Positions 53,229 through 61,781 of a stretch of 64,000 nt of DNA are shown here, piece by piece. The position numbers were made by a program, and so were the translations under genes. Where the stretch lies: the NCBI GenBank assembly GCA_902779675.1, contig CACZCK010000012.1, forward strand, positions 16,556 to 80,555. The letters run 5' to 3'. Source of the stretch: an uncultured Coriobacteriaceae bacterium (lineage in GTDB: Bacteria > Actinomycetota > Coriobacteriia > Coriobacteriales > Atopobiaceae). A model generated the notes under the pieces. It worked only from the letters and a program-made list of their open reading frames with translations. It was not told the DNA's origin and did no database searches. How positions within the stretch are numbered: the stretch's first letter is position 1; the number at the start of each line of letters is the position of its first letter.

Positions 53229-54108
53229 AAAGACAGGTTTGGGCAAGGGTCTCAACTCGCTAATGGGTGGAGCCGATGCCGAGGTCTCCGGCGCTATCGT
53301 ACCGGATACCGTACTCCCCCTCGATGATATCCGCCCCAACAAGGGCCAGCCGCGCAAGAACTTTGACGAGCAGGCCCTTGAGGAACTTGCCGACTCAATA
53401 AAGCAGAATGGCGTGCTACAACCGATTCTGGTCCGCAAGAAGGGACAAAAGTACGAGATCGTAGCAGGCGAACGCCGCTATCAGGCCTCCAAGAAGGCTG
53501 GCATGACGGACATCCCTGTGGTTGTCAAGGATATCAGTGATGAGGACGTCTTCAAGCTTGCTCTCATCGAGAATCTCCAGCGCTCTGATCTTGACCCCAT
53601 CGAGGAGGCACAGGGTTTCAAGACCCTCATCGACAAGAGCGGCATGACTCAGGCACAGCTCGGCCAGGCTCTCTCCAAGTCTCGTCCTGCCATTGCCAAT
53701 GCACTTCGTCTGTTGGATCTTCCCAAGGAGGTTCAGCAGATGATGTCTGAGCGTAAGCTCACAGCTGGTCATGCTCGTGCGATTCTTGCCGTACCGAGCG
53801 AGGAAGGGCGAATCAAGCTTGCCCAGAAGGTCGTTGATGACGGTTTGACGGTCAGACAGACAGAAACCCTTGCACCACTGTTTTCTGACATGGATAGGCA
53901 ACCTCCCAAGCGTGTGCCAACGCCACAGTCCTACAAGCGGGCTGCTCGTCAGCTGCGTCTCGCTCTTGATACCAACGTCAAGGTCAAGAGGCTGAGGAAC
54001 AAGAACAAGATTGAGATCGAATTTGCAACAGAGGAGGACCTCGCTCGTTTGGTCGAACAACTGAGTAAGGTTGCAATGGGCGGAGGTGACCAGCATGAGG
54101 ATGCTTAA
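53221..54108 (+). CDS. parB: Chromosome partitioning CTPase ParB (Spo0J)
   Basis: A 295-residue ParB. It starts ARKTGLGKGLNSLMGG (ParA-stimulating N-terminus). The CTP-binding domain has IRPNKGQPRKNFD, the arginine-patch box GERRYQA, and LIENLQRSDLDPIEEA. The HTH parS-reading domain carries MTQAQLGQALSKSRPAIANALRLLDLP. The C-terminal dimer domain follows. The box normally reads GERRxR; the last Arg is Gln here. GTG start overlaps parA. Five cognate parS sites lie just upstream. Confidence 0.97.
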   Translation: MARKTGLGKGLNSLMGGADAEVSGAIVPDTVLPLDDIRPNKGQPRKNFDEQALEELADSIKQNGVLQPILVRKKGQKYEIVAGERRYQASKKAGMTDIPVVVKDISDEDVFKLALIENLQRSDLDPIEEAQGFKTLIDKSGMTQAQLGQALSKSRPAIANALRLLDLPKEVQQMMSERKLTAGHARAILAVPSEEGRIKLAQKVVDDGLTVRQTETLAPLFSDMDRQPPKRVPTPQSYKRAARQLRLALDTNVKVKRLRNKNKIEIEFATEEDLARLVEQLSKVAMGGGDQHEDA

Positions 54109-54349
54109 GCGGCTGCGTAACGATGCCATCGCGCTTGTGGTGCTCTGTGCGGCAGGATACGTTGCGTATCAGGTCCTGCTCGACGACGAGGCCAAGGAGG
54201 GGGTCAAGTCGTTAGTGAGGACGGTCACCGACTCCTATCAGCAGTTGAGCAATCTGGTCAACGACCATATCGGAACCATCATGGACGAAGACGTGGTGGT
54301 TCAGAACAAGGTCCAGATCATGAATGCATGGGCTGACCTGGGGTTCTGA
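54095..54349 (+). CDS. Small single-pass membrane protein downstream of parB
   Basis: An 84-residue protein. A basic N-terminus (MRMLKRLRND) is followed by one membrane helix (AIALVVLCAAGYVAYQVLL) and an acidic, soluble tail of about 55 residues. I do not recognise a family. It overlaps the parB 3' end by 14 bp and has GGAGGTGA as RBS, so it is translated from the parAB transcript. The inside-positive topology puts the tail outside the membrane. Confidence 0.8.
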   Translation: MRMLKRLRNDAIALVVLCAAGYVAYQVLLDDEAKEGVKSLVRTVTDSYQQLSNLVNDHIGTIMDEDVVVQNKVQIMNAWADLGF

Positions 54350-54384
54350 TAAATAGAACAATTGTTCGTATAACGCGAAATAGG

Positions 54385-54416
54385 GGAGGGGAGGCTGTCA
54401 TAGTGGCCTCCCCTCC
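54385..54416. terminator. Convergent terminator, parB unit / rlmN
   Basis: An 11-bp perfect stem GGAGGGGAGGC/GCCTCCCCTCC with a 10-nt loop lies between the convergent genes. Confidence 0.8.
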
Positions 54417-54422
54417 TGATTA

Positions 54423-55484
54423 CTAACGTGAGATACGCTGCTTGAGCTGGCCGCAGGCCGCGTCGATGTCCTGGCCGCGCGACTGGCGGATGGTGGCCTC
54501 GACGCCGACGTTGGCAAGGCGTCGAACGAACTCGCCAGCACGTGCGTCGGACGACGGCTGGAAGCGCGAGCCCTTGACCTCGTTGAGCTTGATGATGTTT
54601 ACATGTGCGAGGTTGTCGCGGCAGAAGTCACACAGGGCTCCCAGCTCGTCCTCTGTGTCGTTGACGCCGCGGATGAGGGCATACTCGTACGTGGGACGTC
54701 GTCCCGTCTTATCGACGTACTCCCCCATGACCTCGTAGAGGTGAAGCAGCGAGTACTTGCGTACGCCCGGCATGAGCGCGTTGCGCGTGCGCTGGACCGC
54801 CGAGTGGAGCGACACCGCGAGGGTAAACTGCTCGGGCTCGTTGGCAAAGCGCTTGATGGCTGGGATAACGCCGCAGGTAGAGACCGTAATGTGACGCGCG
54901 CCAATGCCGAGGCCGTCGGGGGAGTTGAACTTGCGCATGGCCGCGAGCGTCGCGTCGTAGTTCATGAAGGGCTCGCCCTGGCCCATGAGCACAACGCTGG
55001 TGACGCGCGTATCAAAGTCGTCACGCACATGCATGACCTGGTCGTAGATTTCGCCCGACGTGAGGGAGCGCGCGAGTCCAGCCGCTCCGGTGGCGCAGAA
55101 GGCGCAGCCCATGGCACAGCCTGCCTGCGACGAGACGCAGACGGCGAGCTTGCCACCAGAGGGCATGCCCACACACTCGACGGTCGTGCCATCGCCGTAT
55201 TGGAGCAGGTACTTGCGGCTGCCATCCTCGGAAACCTGGCGCGCCACCTGCTTGACACCACCAAGAGTGAATCGCTCGGAAAGCTGGCTGCGCAGTGCCT
55301 TGGGCAGGTTGGTCATGTCGTCGAACGACGACGCCCCTTTCTCCCAGACCCACTCCTGGATCTGCTTGGCACGAAACGCGGGCTGTCCGAGCTCTTTGAG
55401 CGTCTCGGCAAGCTGGCCCTGCGTGAGGGTGCGAAGGTCGGTCAGCTCCGACGCGTCGCGGGGAAGGTTTCTGGCATCTTGCAT
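54423..55484 (-). CDS. rlmN: 23S rRNA/tRNA adenine-C2 methyltransferase RlmN
   Basis: A 353-residue radical-SAM enzyme that methylates C2 of A2503 in 23S rRNA and A37 in some tRNAs. The CxxxCxxC cluster is C123/C127/C130 (AGCAMGCAFCATG). The methyl-carrying Cys is C344 in DIDAACGQL near the C-terminus. Length and the GQGEPFMNYD motif are typical. Monocistronic on the minus strand, divergent from ddl. Confidence 0.96.
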   Translation of the reverse strand: MQDARNLPRDASELTDLRTLTQGQLAETLKELGQPAFRAKQIQEWVWEKGASSFDDMTNLPKALRSQLSERFTLGGVKQVARQVSEDGSRKYLLQYGDGTTVECVGMPSGGKLAVCVSSQAGCAMGCAFCATGAAGLARSLTSGEIYDQVMHVRDDFDTRVTSVVLMGQGEPFMNYDATLAAMRKFNSPDGLGIGARHITVSTCGVIPAIKRFANEPEQFTLAVSLHSAVQRTRNALMPGVRKYSLLHLYEVMGEYVDKTGRRPTYEYALIRGVNDTEDELGALCDFCRDNLAHVNIIKLNEVKGSRFQPSSDARAGEFVRRLANVGVEATIRQSRGQDIDAACGQLKQRISR

Positions 55485-55594
55485 GTTTTCTGCCCTCTTC
55501 TATGTCAACAAATCCACGTGGGGTACCATCTACCAGTGGACATATGGCTCATCACGTGAGTCTATCGTAAGCGTAACCGCAAAGGAGCCGCACC

Positions 55595-56548
55595 ATGGTG
55601 GCAAACGACATAACAAACTGCAAGGTCGCCGTTCTGGCAGGAGGATGGTCCGACGAGCGCGAGATTTCGTTGAGCTCTGGCGCTGCGTGCAAGAAAGCCC
55701 TGCTCAAGGCTGGTTTTGCAGACGTGGAGCTGTTCGATGTCGCCGAGGACGGCTTTGTGGCAAAGATGGCCGCGGGCAATTTTGACGTGGCCTTTGTCGC
55801 CATGCACGGCCACTATGGCGAGGACGGCTGCGTGCAGGGCCTGCTCGAGGTTCTCCATGTGCCCTACACGTTCTCTGGCGTGTTGGCATCGGCCATGGGT
55901 ACCGCCAAGGACGTTGCCAAGATCATGTATCGCAACGCAGGCGTCCCCACGCCCGAGGGCGAGCGCGTGGCGCCGGGCGTCATGCCCAGCCAGGACGAGC
56001 TCGATGCGATGGTCGCCCGCCTCGGCCTGCCGATCTTTGTTAAGCCAGCCGGCAATGGCTCAAGCTACGGCATCACTAAGGTCACCGATGCCGCTCAGCT
56101 TGCCGAGGCCATTGCCGTGGCAGGTGCCAAGGGCGATGCCGTGCTCGTTGAGCAGTGCATCGAGGGCACCGAGATAACCGTGCCGGTACTGGGCAACGAT
56201 GACCCCGAGGCGCTGCCCATCGTCGAGATCGTGACGGGCGCCGAGTTCTACGACCTCAAGGTCAAGTACGAGCCGGGCGAGCTGCACCACGTCATTCCCG
56301 CTCGACTCGACCCGCAGACCTACGCAAAGGCCCAGGAGCTGGCCGTGCGCGCACACAAGGCCCTGGGATGCCGTGGTGTGTCGCGCAGCGACTTCATCGT
56401 GACTGCCGAAGGCAAGCCCTACATCTTGGAGACCAACACCATTCCTGGCATGACCGAGACGAGTCTGCTGCCCGACTCTGCCCGTCATGCTGGTATCGAG
56501 TTCCCGCAGCTCTGCAAGCGCATCGTCGAGCTCGCCCTGCAGGGGTAG
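55595..56548 (+). CDS. ddl: D-alanine-D-alanine ligase
   Basis: A 317-residue ATP-grasp enzyme of peptidoglycan precursor synthesis. It has VAVLAGGWSDEREISLSSG, MHGHYGEDGCVQGLLE, VKPAGNGSSYGITKV, and an omega-loop FYDLKVKYEPGE with the Tyr that marks D-Ala (not D-lactate) specificity. SRSDFIVTAEGKPYILETNTIPGMTETSLLP provides the metal and dipeptide site. Start ATG at 55595 has AAAGGAG 7 nt upstream. Divergent from rlmN. Confidence 0.95.
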   Translation: MVANDITNCKVAVLAGGWSDEREISLSSGAACKKALLKAGFADVELFDVAEDGFVAKMAAGNFDVAFVAMHGHYGEDGCVQGLLEVLHVPYTFSGVLASAMGTAKDVAKIMYRNAGVPTPEGERVAPGVMPSQDELDAMVARLGLPIFVKPAGNGSSYGITKVTDAAQLAEAIAVAGAKGDAVLVEQCIEGTEITVPVLGNDDPEALPIVEIVTGAEFYDLKVKYEPGELHHVIPARLDPQTYAKAQELAVRAHKALGCRGVSRSDFIVTAEGKPYILETNTIPGMTETSLLPDSARHAGIEFPQLCKRIVELALQG

Positions 56549-56571
56549 GAGTCAACGCATACGTGCTCTCA

Positions 56572-56603
56572 CGAAGGTGGCACACGCAGGTGGGCCACCT
56601 TCG
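56572..56603 (+). terminator. Terminator of ddl
   Basis: A 10-bp stem CGAAGGTGGC/GCCACCTTCG with a 12-nt loop lies 24 bp past the ddl stop; the T-run is weak. Confidence 0.65.
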
Positions 56604-56647
56604 CTCAATAAGAACCGGTTTGTAAACGCATGAGGACAGGCACAGAC

Positions 56648-59587
56648 ATGGCACAGCCGCAGGCACAGGACCTTCTTGGGCAGCTTCTGCTGCCCACCAC
56701 GCCCGCATCCGTGCGCGCGCAGTACATGACGCTCGCGCAACGCGCCGCGCAGCACGACTTTGGCCCGCTCGAGGAGGACATGGTGGTGCTCGACACCGAG
56801 ACCACGGGCCTTTCGTTCAGGGACTGCGAACTCATCGAGATCGCTGCTGCGCGCATCAGCGGAAAGCAGGTCGTGGATCGGTTCCGTACCTTCGTGAACC
56901 CCTCCAAGCCCATTCCTAACGAGATCCAGCAGCTCACGGGCATCCGCGCGGTCGACGTGGCGGGTGCTCCCTCGGCCATCGATGCCGTCGCCCAGCTGGC
57001 TGACTTTGTTGCCGGCTCGCCTGTCCTTGCCCACAACGCCACCTTCGACCGCACCTTTGTGGAGAAGGTTCCTGGTGGCAAGGACGTGAGCGATGTCTGG
57101 ATCGACACGCTCTCGCTCTCGCGTATGGCGCTGCCGCTGTTGAGATCACATCGGCTATCCGACATGGCGGCGGCCTTTGGCTGCGACAGTGTGACGCATC
57201 GCGCCATGGACGACGTGGACGCACTGTGCGGCATGTGGCCGATCATGCTCATGGGTCTGTGTGACCTGCCCGCCGGGCTTCTTGACGTACTGAGCGGGAT
57301 GCATGAGGAGGTGGACTGGCCCTTTAGGCCCATTCTGTCGTATCTGGCTACCGAACAGGGGCAGGTCCAATTCTCTCTGAAGGCCGTACGTCACGAGCTC
57401 ATTGCAAACGCGGGCTGGCATACGCGCTCCGATGCTGCCGAGGCCGAAGGGCCGCTGGTTGCGCCAACCGCAGAGGAGGTCGCAGACGCCTTCGCGCCTG
57501 ACGGGCTGGTGGCCAGCATGTACGACGTCTATGAGCGCCGTCCGGAGCAGGAGGCCATGGCGCAGGAGATCCGCAAGGCACTTGAGAGCAACACCCACCG
57601 CGCCATTGAGGCGGGTACGGGTGTGGGCAAATCGATGGCCTATCTCGTTCCTGCGGTCAAGTTTGCCCAGCGTAACGGCATTACCATTGGTATCGCGACC
57701 AAGACCAACGCCCTTACTGACCAGCTGGTCTCCCATGAGCTGCCTGCCCTGGACGCGGCCCTGCCCAACGGTGTGGCCTTCATGAGCCTCAAGGGCTACG
57801 ATCACTATCCCTGTCTCAATCGCCTGCAGCGCTCTCTCGTGGCGGAGCTCCCACTCGACCGCATCGCGTCGGGCTATGGGGCAGAGTCTGCCGCTTGCGA
57901 CATGCTCACGGCTATTGCGGTGACCTACGCCTCCGTCTGCCAGACGGCTGAGGGCGACCTCGACACGCTGGGCATTCGCTGGCGTTTTGTGCCACGCGGC
58001 ATGCTGACCACCACACCGTCGGAGTGCCAGCGCACTCGGTGTCCGTTCTTTCCCAACGAATGCATGGTGCATGGTGCACGCCGCCGCGCGAGTTGTGCCG
58101 ACATCGTGGTTACCAACCACTCGCTGCTGCTGCGCAACGTGATGGCAGACGGGCGCATCCTGCCTCCCATCAGGCATTGGATCGTGGACGAGGCCCATGG
58201 CTTCGAGTCTGAGGCACGGCGACAGTGGGCCGTGGAGGTCACGGGCGACGACGTGCGCGCATCGTTCGAGAAACTCGGTGGTGTCAAGACGGGTGCCATT
58301 CATACGCTGTTTGGCCAGCTGAGTGGCCGTGAGGGGGCAACGCTGCCAACACGGCTGCTCACCAAACTCGCCGCCTCGGCCTCGCGTGCTACGGTCTCGA
58401 CGGCAGACGTGTTTGAGACCCTTCACGAGCTGGGAAGCGTTGCCGGTCCCAGCGGTGGCTACGACAACCAGACGCTCTGGATTGACGACACCGTGCGTCA
58501 GTCGCCCGCGTGGGCCGGTCTCTCTGAAGCTATGCTGCGCGCCATCGAGCGGCTCGACGAGGCGGCCAAGGACGCCGCAGAGGCGACCGAGGCCTTGACC
58601 GACGTTGCGCCGCAGCTGGGAGGCGACCTCAAGGAGTCGACAGGCTTCCTCGTTACGCTCCGTGACGCGCTCTCGCTGATAGATGCGGGCGAAGATCACA
58701 CATACGTCTATTCGGCGCGCCTCTCGCGCCGCCGTCGCGACATGAGTTCCGAGGCACTCGTGGCCGAGAAGGTGGACGTGGGCAGCGATCTGGCGACCCG
58801 CTGGCTGCCCGAGATGATGAGCGTGACCTTTACGTCAGCAACCATGGCCGTGGGATCGTCGTTCGAGCACTTCGATCATGCCGTGGGCCTCGACCAGCTG
58901 GAGAGGGAGGCACATCGGTCGCTGCATCTCAACTCGAGCTTCGACTTTGACCGCAACATGAGTGTGGTGGTGTGCCGTGACATGCCGGCACCCGGCTCGC
59001 GCGACTACCTCTCCGCGCTAGAAGACCTGCTCTATGACGTGCATAGAGCCATGGGTGGCTCGGTTCTGACGCTGTTCACCAACCGCCGCGAGATGGAGCT
59101 GGTGCACAACGCCCTGGCACCGCGCCTGGCTGCCGTGGGATTGCAGGTCGACTGCCAGGAGCGTGGATCTTCGCCGCGCAGGCTGCGTGAGCGCTTCATG
59201 GCCGACGAGAGCCGCTCGCTGATGGCGCTCAAGTCGTTCTGGGAGGGTTTCGACGCTGCGGGCGACACGCTGCGTTGTGTGGTCATACCCAAGCTGCCCT
59301 TTGCGAGTCCTAACGACCCGCTGGTGCGTGAACGCGACCTGCGCGAGGACCGCGCCTGGTGGCGCTACTCGCTTCCCGAGGCCGTGCTCTCGGTCAAGCA
59401 GGCAGCCGGGCGTCTCATTCGCACCGGTACGGACGCGGGCATCGTGGTGTTTGCCGACTCGCGCGTGGCCACCAAACGCTATGGTCAGCAGTTCGTGCGC
59501 TCCATGCCCAGCAGTACGTGCATGCAGCTCGAGCGTGCCAACGTCGGTCGCTTCATCGAGACGTGGCGGTCTACCCGCAGGCGATAG
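56648..59587 (+). CDS. dinG: DnaQ-like exonuclease fused to DinG/XPD-type helicase
   Basis: About 979 residues. An N-terminal DEDD exonuclease has VVLDTETTGLSFRDCELIEI, LAHNATFDRTF and HRAMDDVDAL (ExoIII-type). It is followed by an XPD-family helicase: Walker A GTGVGKSMAYLVP, four or more cysteines suited to an Fe-S cluster between motifs I and II (YPCLNR..., CQRTRCPFFPNEC), DEAH (VDEAHGFE), and motif VI QAAGRLIRTGTDAG. This exonuclease-helicase layout is known from Gram-positive DinG. Start at 56648 is preferred over 56630 on RBS grounds, but neither is strong. It probably acts in DNA repair. Confidence 0.92.
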   Translation: MAQPQAQDLLGQLLLPTTPASVRAQYMTLAQRAAQHDFGPLEEDMVVLDTETTGLSFRDCELIEIAAARISGKQVVDRFRTFVNPSKPIPNEIQQLTGIRAVDVAGAPSAIDAVAQLADFVAGSPVLAHNATFDRTFVEKVPGGKDVSDVWIDTLSLSRMALPLLRSHRLSDMAAAFGCDSVTHRAMDDVDALCGMWPIMLMGLCDLPAGLLDVLSGMHEEVDWPFRPILSYLATEQGQVQFSLKAVRHELIANAGWHTRSDAAEAEGPLVAPTAEEVADAFAPDGLVASMYDVYERRPEQEAMAQEIRKALESNTHRAIEAGTGVGKSMAYLVPAVKFAQRNGITIGIATKTNALTDQLVSHELPALDAALPNGVAFMSLKGYDHYPCLNRLQRSLVAELPLDRIASGYGAESAACDMLTAIAVTYASVCQTAEGDLDTLGIRWRFVPRGMLTTTPSECQRTRCPFFPNECMVHGARRRASCADIVVTNHSLLLRNVMADGRILPPIRHWIVDEAHGFESEARRQWAVEVTGDDVRASFEKLGGVKTGAIHTLFGQLSGREGATLPTRLLTKLAASASRATVSTADVFETLHELGSVAGPSGGYDNQTLWIDDTVRQSPAWAGLSEAMLRAIERLDEAAKDAAEATEALTDVAPQLGGDLKESTGFLVTLRDALSLIDAGEDHTYVYSARLSRRRRDMSSEALVAEKVDVGSDLATRWLPEMMSVTFTSATMAVGSSFEHFDHAVGLDQLEREAHRSLHLNSSFDFDRNMSVVVCRDMPAPGSRDYLSALEDLLYDVHRAMGGSVLTLFTNRREMELVHNALAPRLAAVGLQVDCQERGSSPRRLRERFMADESRSLMALKSFWEGFDAAGDTLRCVVIPKLPFASPNDPLVRERDLREDRAWWRYSLPEAVLSVKQAAGRLIRTGTDAGIVVFADSRVATKRYGQQFVRSMPSSTCMQLERANVGRFIETWRSTRRR

Positions 59588-59595
59588 CTGATCGC

Positions 59596-61560
59596 TTACG
59601 CGAAGTTTGCATCAAGCAGGTCACGCGCATAGGTCTGCGTGTCTCGGGCCAGTTGGCGATCGTTGACATGGACCGTTCCCGCGCAGGCGGCGAGGTGCGC
59701 CGCAAGCCACGTGCCGCCGTAGTGGGGGATGCGCACCGTGGTGCCGCTGTTGTCCCGTGTCACCAGCTGCAGCCCGTCCCAGTGGAAGAGGTCGAGGTAG
59801 CGCTCGTCCGCAAAGTGGGCCAAGACGAGCGTGGCCGTTGTGTCGCCAGTCTTTGGCATACGCGTTTCTGCAGCTATCTGGCTCAGTGAGCTCATACGGT
59901 CGATGCGGAAGACGCGCCGTCCGCGGCGGTCGAGGTCGAACGCGTCGAGATACCAGCAGTCGTCGCCGCGGCGCACCAGCTGTGGCATGACGCGTCTTGT
60001 GCTCTGGGGGCCGCCCGTCACCGGGTCGTAGCAGAACGAGAGACCATTACCGTCGACAATGGCCTGCGAGCAGGCCCTGAGCGTGGCCGAGTCGGAAGCG
60101 GAGCTGGGTGCTTCGAGGGACTGTGCGATGTCGTCTGCCGAGAAGGTGGGTGCGGCGTAGGACGCGTTGAGGGTCTGGACCAGCGGATCTGTGTCATCCA
60201 CGCCCAGCTCGGACAGCGCGGCGCGCAACGCGATGGTCTCGGACCGAGTGAGGCGCACGCGGCGGGCGCTGAGCTCGGCCCCCTCCATGAGCGATACCTC
60301 CCCGTCGTCGTCACTGAGGATGACGGGCAGATAATCGATGGACTCGCCACTGCCGAGGGAGACGAGCGCGATGAGGTGGCGCGCCTCGTCGTAAGAGACG
60401 CCGAGAGTTGAGGCGATGTTCTGCGCCGTGATGATCTCGCCCTCGTTGGTGAGGCTGGTTGCCAGTGCCACGAGTTGTCGTGCCACCGAAACGCTGCCGG
60501 TGCGCCCGGGGCGACGGGCACGGATCGTCTGCTGTACCGCGTCACCCTTGTCAACGAGCTGCTGATCGTAGATGTCGGTCTCGGCAGCCTTGACCAAAAG
60601 GTCCCGGCGGACCTGGACGACCTCGTCTGGGCCTAGGGGCGTGACGCCGGCCCCGATAGCCCAGGAAGCCAGGGCAGCTGCGTCGCTGTACGGCACCTCC
60701 CAGACGCACTGTCCGTCGGGCTCTGCCACCGTTCCGTGTGTGGAAACAGCTCTGCTCACCTGCTTGTTTACTGGCTCGGTCAACTCGATGCGCGCTGTGC
60801 CGCAGGCGTCGCCCATCTGGAAGGGGAGACGCTCGAAGTCGTTGACCGAGAAGTCGAGGGGGATGCGATAGCTGATGCGCGGCAGCTCGCGCGCCTTCTC
60901 GAAGCGGTCGAGTCGGTAGGTTCGGATGGAGTCGGGCACGAGCGTCCCGTCCCTCTCGACGCGGCTGGCCACGAAGTAGGTGTGCCCACGCAGGCCAAAG
61001 GAGCCGAGGATGGCCAGGGTGCGGTCGCTGGTCTTTCCGGTGGCATCGGTGTAGGTAACAGCCGCGGCGTGGTGATGACTGAGACAGCCCACCAGCGTGG
61101 AGAGCAGCTTGTGCTCGCCCGGGGTGGTCTGGTCTGTCTGCGTCACGACGGACCCACGGTACATGCGCGAGATCTTGGCCAGCGCCATACGAAGCTCGTC
61201 ACGGTAGGGAAATGCCTGGTCAAAGGCCATGTCGTGGCACAGAATGTAGAGCATGCGCGCGTCCTTGGCACTCAGCCCCTCTCCCTGCACGTAGGAGGTC
61301 CGCTCGTCCACCTGCCAGAGGGTGTCGTCGTCGGTGGAGCCAGCCTCCCTGATGACCAGGCCAAAGGTGGCAAGCAGCTCACGGTCGCGCAGGAACTGCC
61401 GTTTGAAGGAGCTCGGGTCGAGCTCGGGGTAGAGGTCTGCGCGTATGGACGAGGACGAGACAGGCTTGCTGCTGCCAAAGAACTTGACGGCAAGTGTCAG
61501 CACGCGTGCGGCGCGCAGGTCGTCGCCGGTCATTTTGAGATACGAGTCGTGCTTGGCCAT
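59596..61560 (-). CDS. PafB-PafC-like fused regulator with two WYL modules
   Basis: About 654 residues made of two tandem modules. Each has a winged helix, a WYL domain and a WCX-like C-terminal domain. Module 1 spans about 1-310 (RAARVLTLAVKFFG..., YTDATGKTSDRTLAILGSFGLRGHTYFVASR), module 2 about 320-654 (SVARQLVALATSLTNEGEIITAQNIASTLGVSYDEARHLIALVSL..., FDLDRRGRRVFRIDRM). Separate PafB and PafC form a DNA-damage activator in mycobacteria. The single-chain version here probably plays a similar ligand-sensing transcription role; this is an inference. ATG at 61560 follows GGAGG by 5 nt. It is convergent with the DinG gene. Confidence 0.85.
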   Translation of the reverse strand: MAKHDSYLKMTGDDLRAARVLTLAVKFFGSSKPVSSSSIRADLYPELDPSSFKRQFLRDRELLATFGLVIREAGSTDDDTLWQVDERTSYVQGEGLSAKDARMLYILCHDMAFDQAFPYRDELRMALAKISRMYRGSVVTQTDQTTPGEHKLLSTLVGCLSHHHAAAVTYTDATGKTSDRTLAILGSFGLRGHTYFVASRVERDGTLVPDSIRTYRLDRFEKARELPRISYRIPLDFSVNDFERLPFQMGDACGTARIELTEPVNKQVSRAVSTHGTVAEPDGQCVWEVPYSDAAALASWAIGAGVTPLGPDEVVQVRRDLLVKAAETDIYDQQLVDKGDAVQQTIRARRPGRTGSVSVARQLVALATSLTNEGEIITAQNIASTLGVSYDEARHLIALVSLGSGESIDYLPVILSDDDGEVSLMEGAELSARRVRLTRSETIALRAALSELGVDDTDPLVQTLNASYAAPTFSADDIAQSLEAPSSASDSATLRACSQAIVDGNGLSFCYDPVTGGPQSTRRVMPQLVRRGDDCWYLDAFDLDRRGRRVFRIDRMSSLSQIAAETRMPKTGDTTATLVLAHFADERYLDLFHWDGLQLVTRDNSGTTVRIPHYGGTWLAAHLAACAGTVHVNDRQLARDTQTYARDLLDANFA

Positions 61561-61781
61561 GAGGCCCTCCGATGCTGGGATTGGGTGATGCCCTATGAGC
61601 ATAGTACCCCGACAGTATCAAAGAGAAAGGTGAAAGAGGTCGTGCGGCGAGAGTCTGCGCGCGGCGCCATGCTCGTGCGTTTGGGTTTATAAGCACGCTA
61701 TATGCGGGCACAAAGGGCACCTCTCGGCGTATACTGGAAGGATGAATGCCCATACACGCAACCGCTAGACGAGGTACTCAC

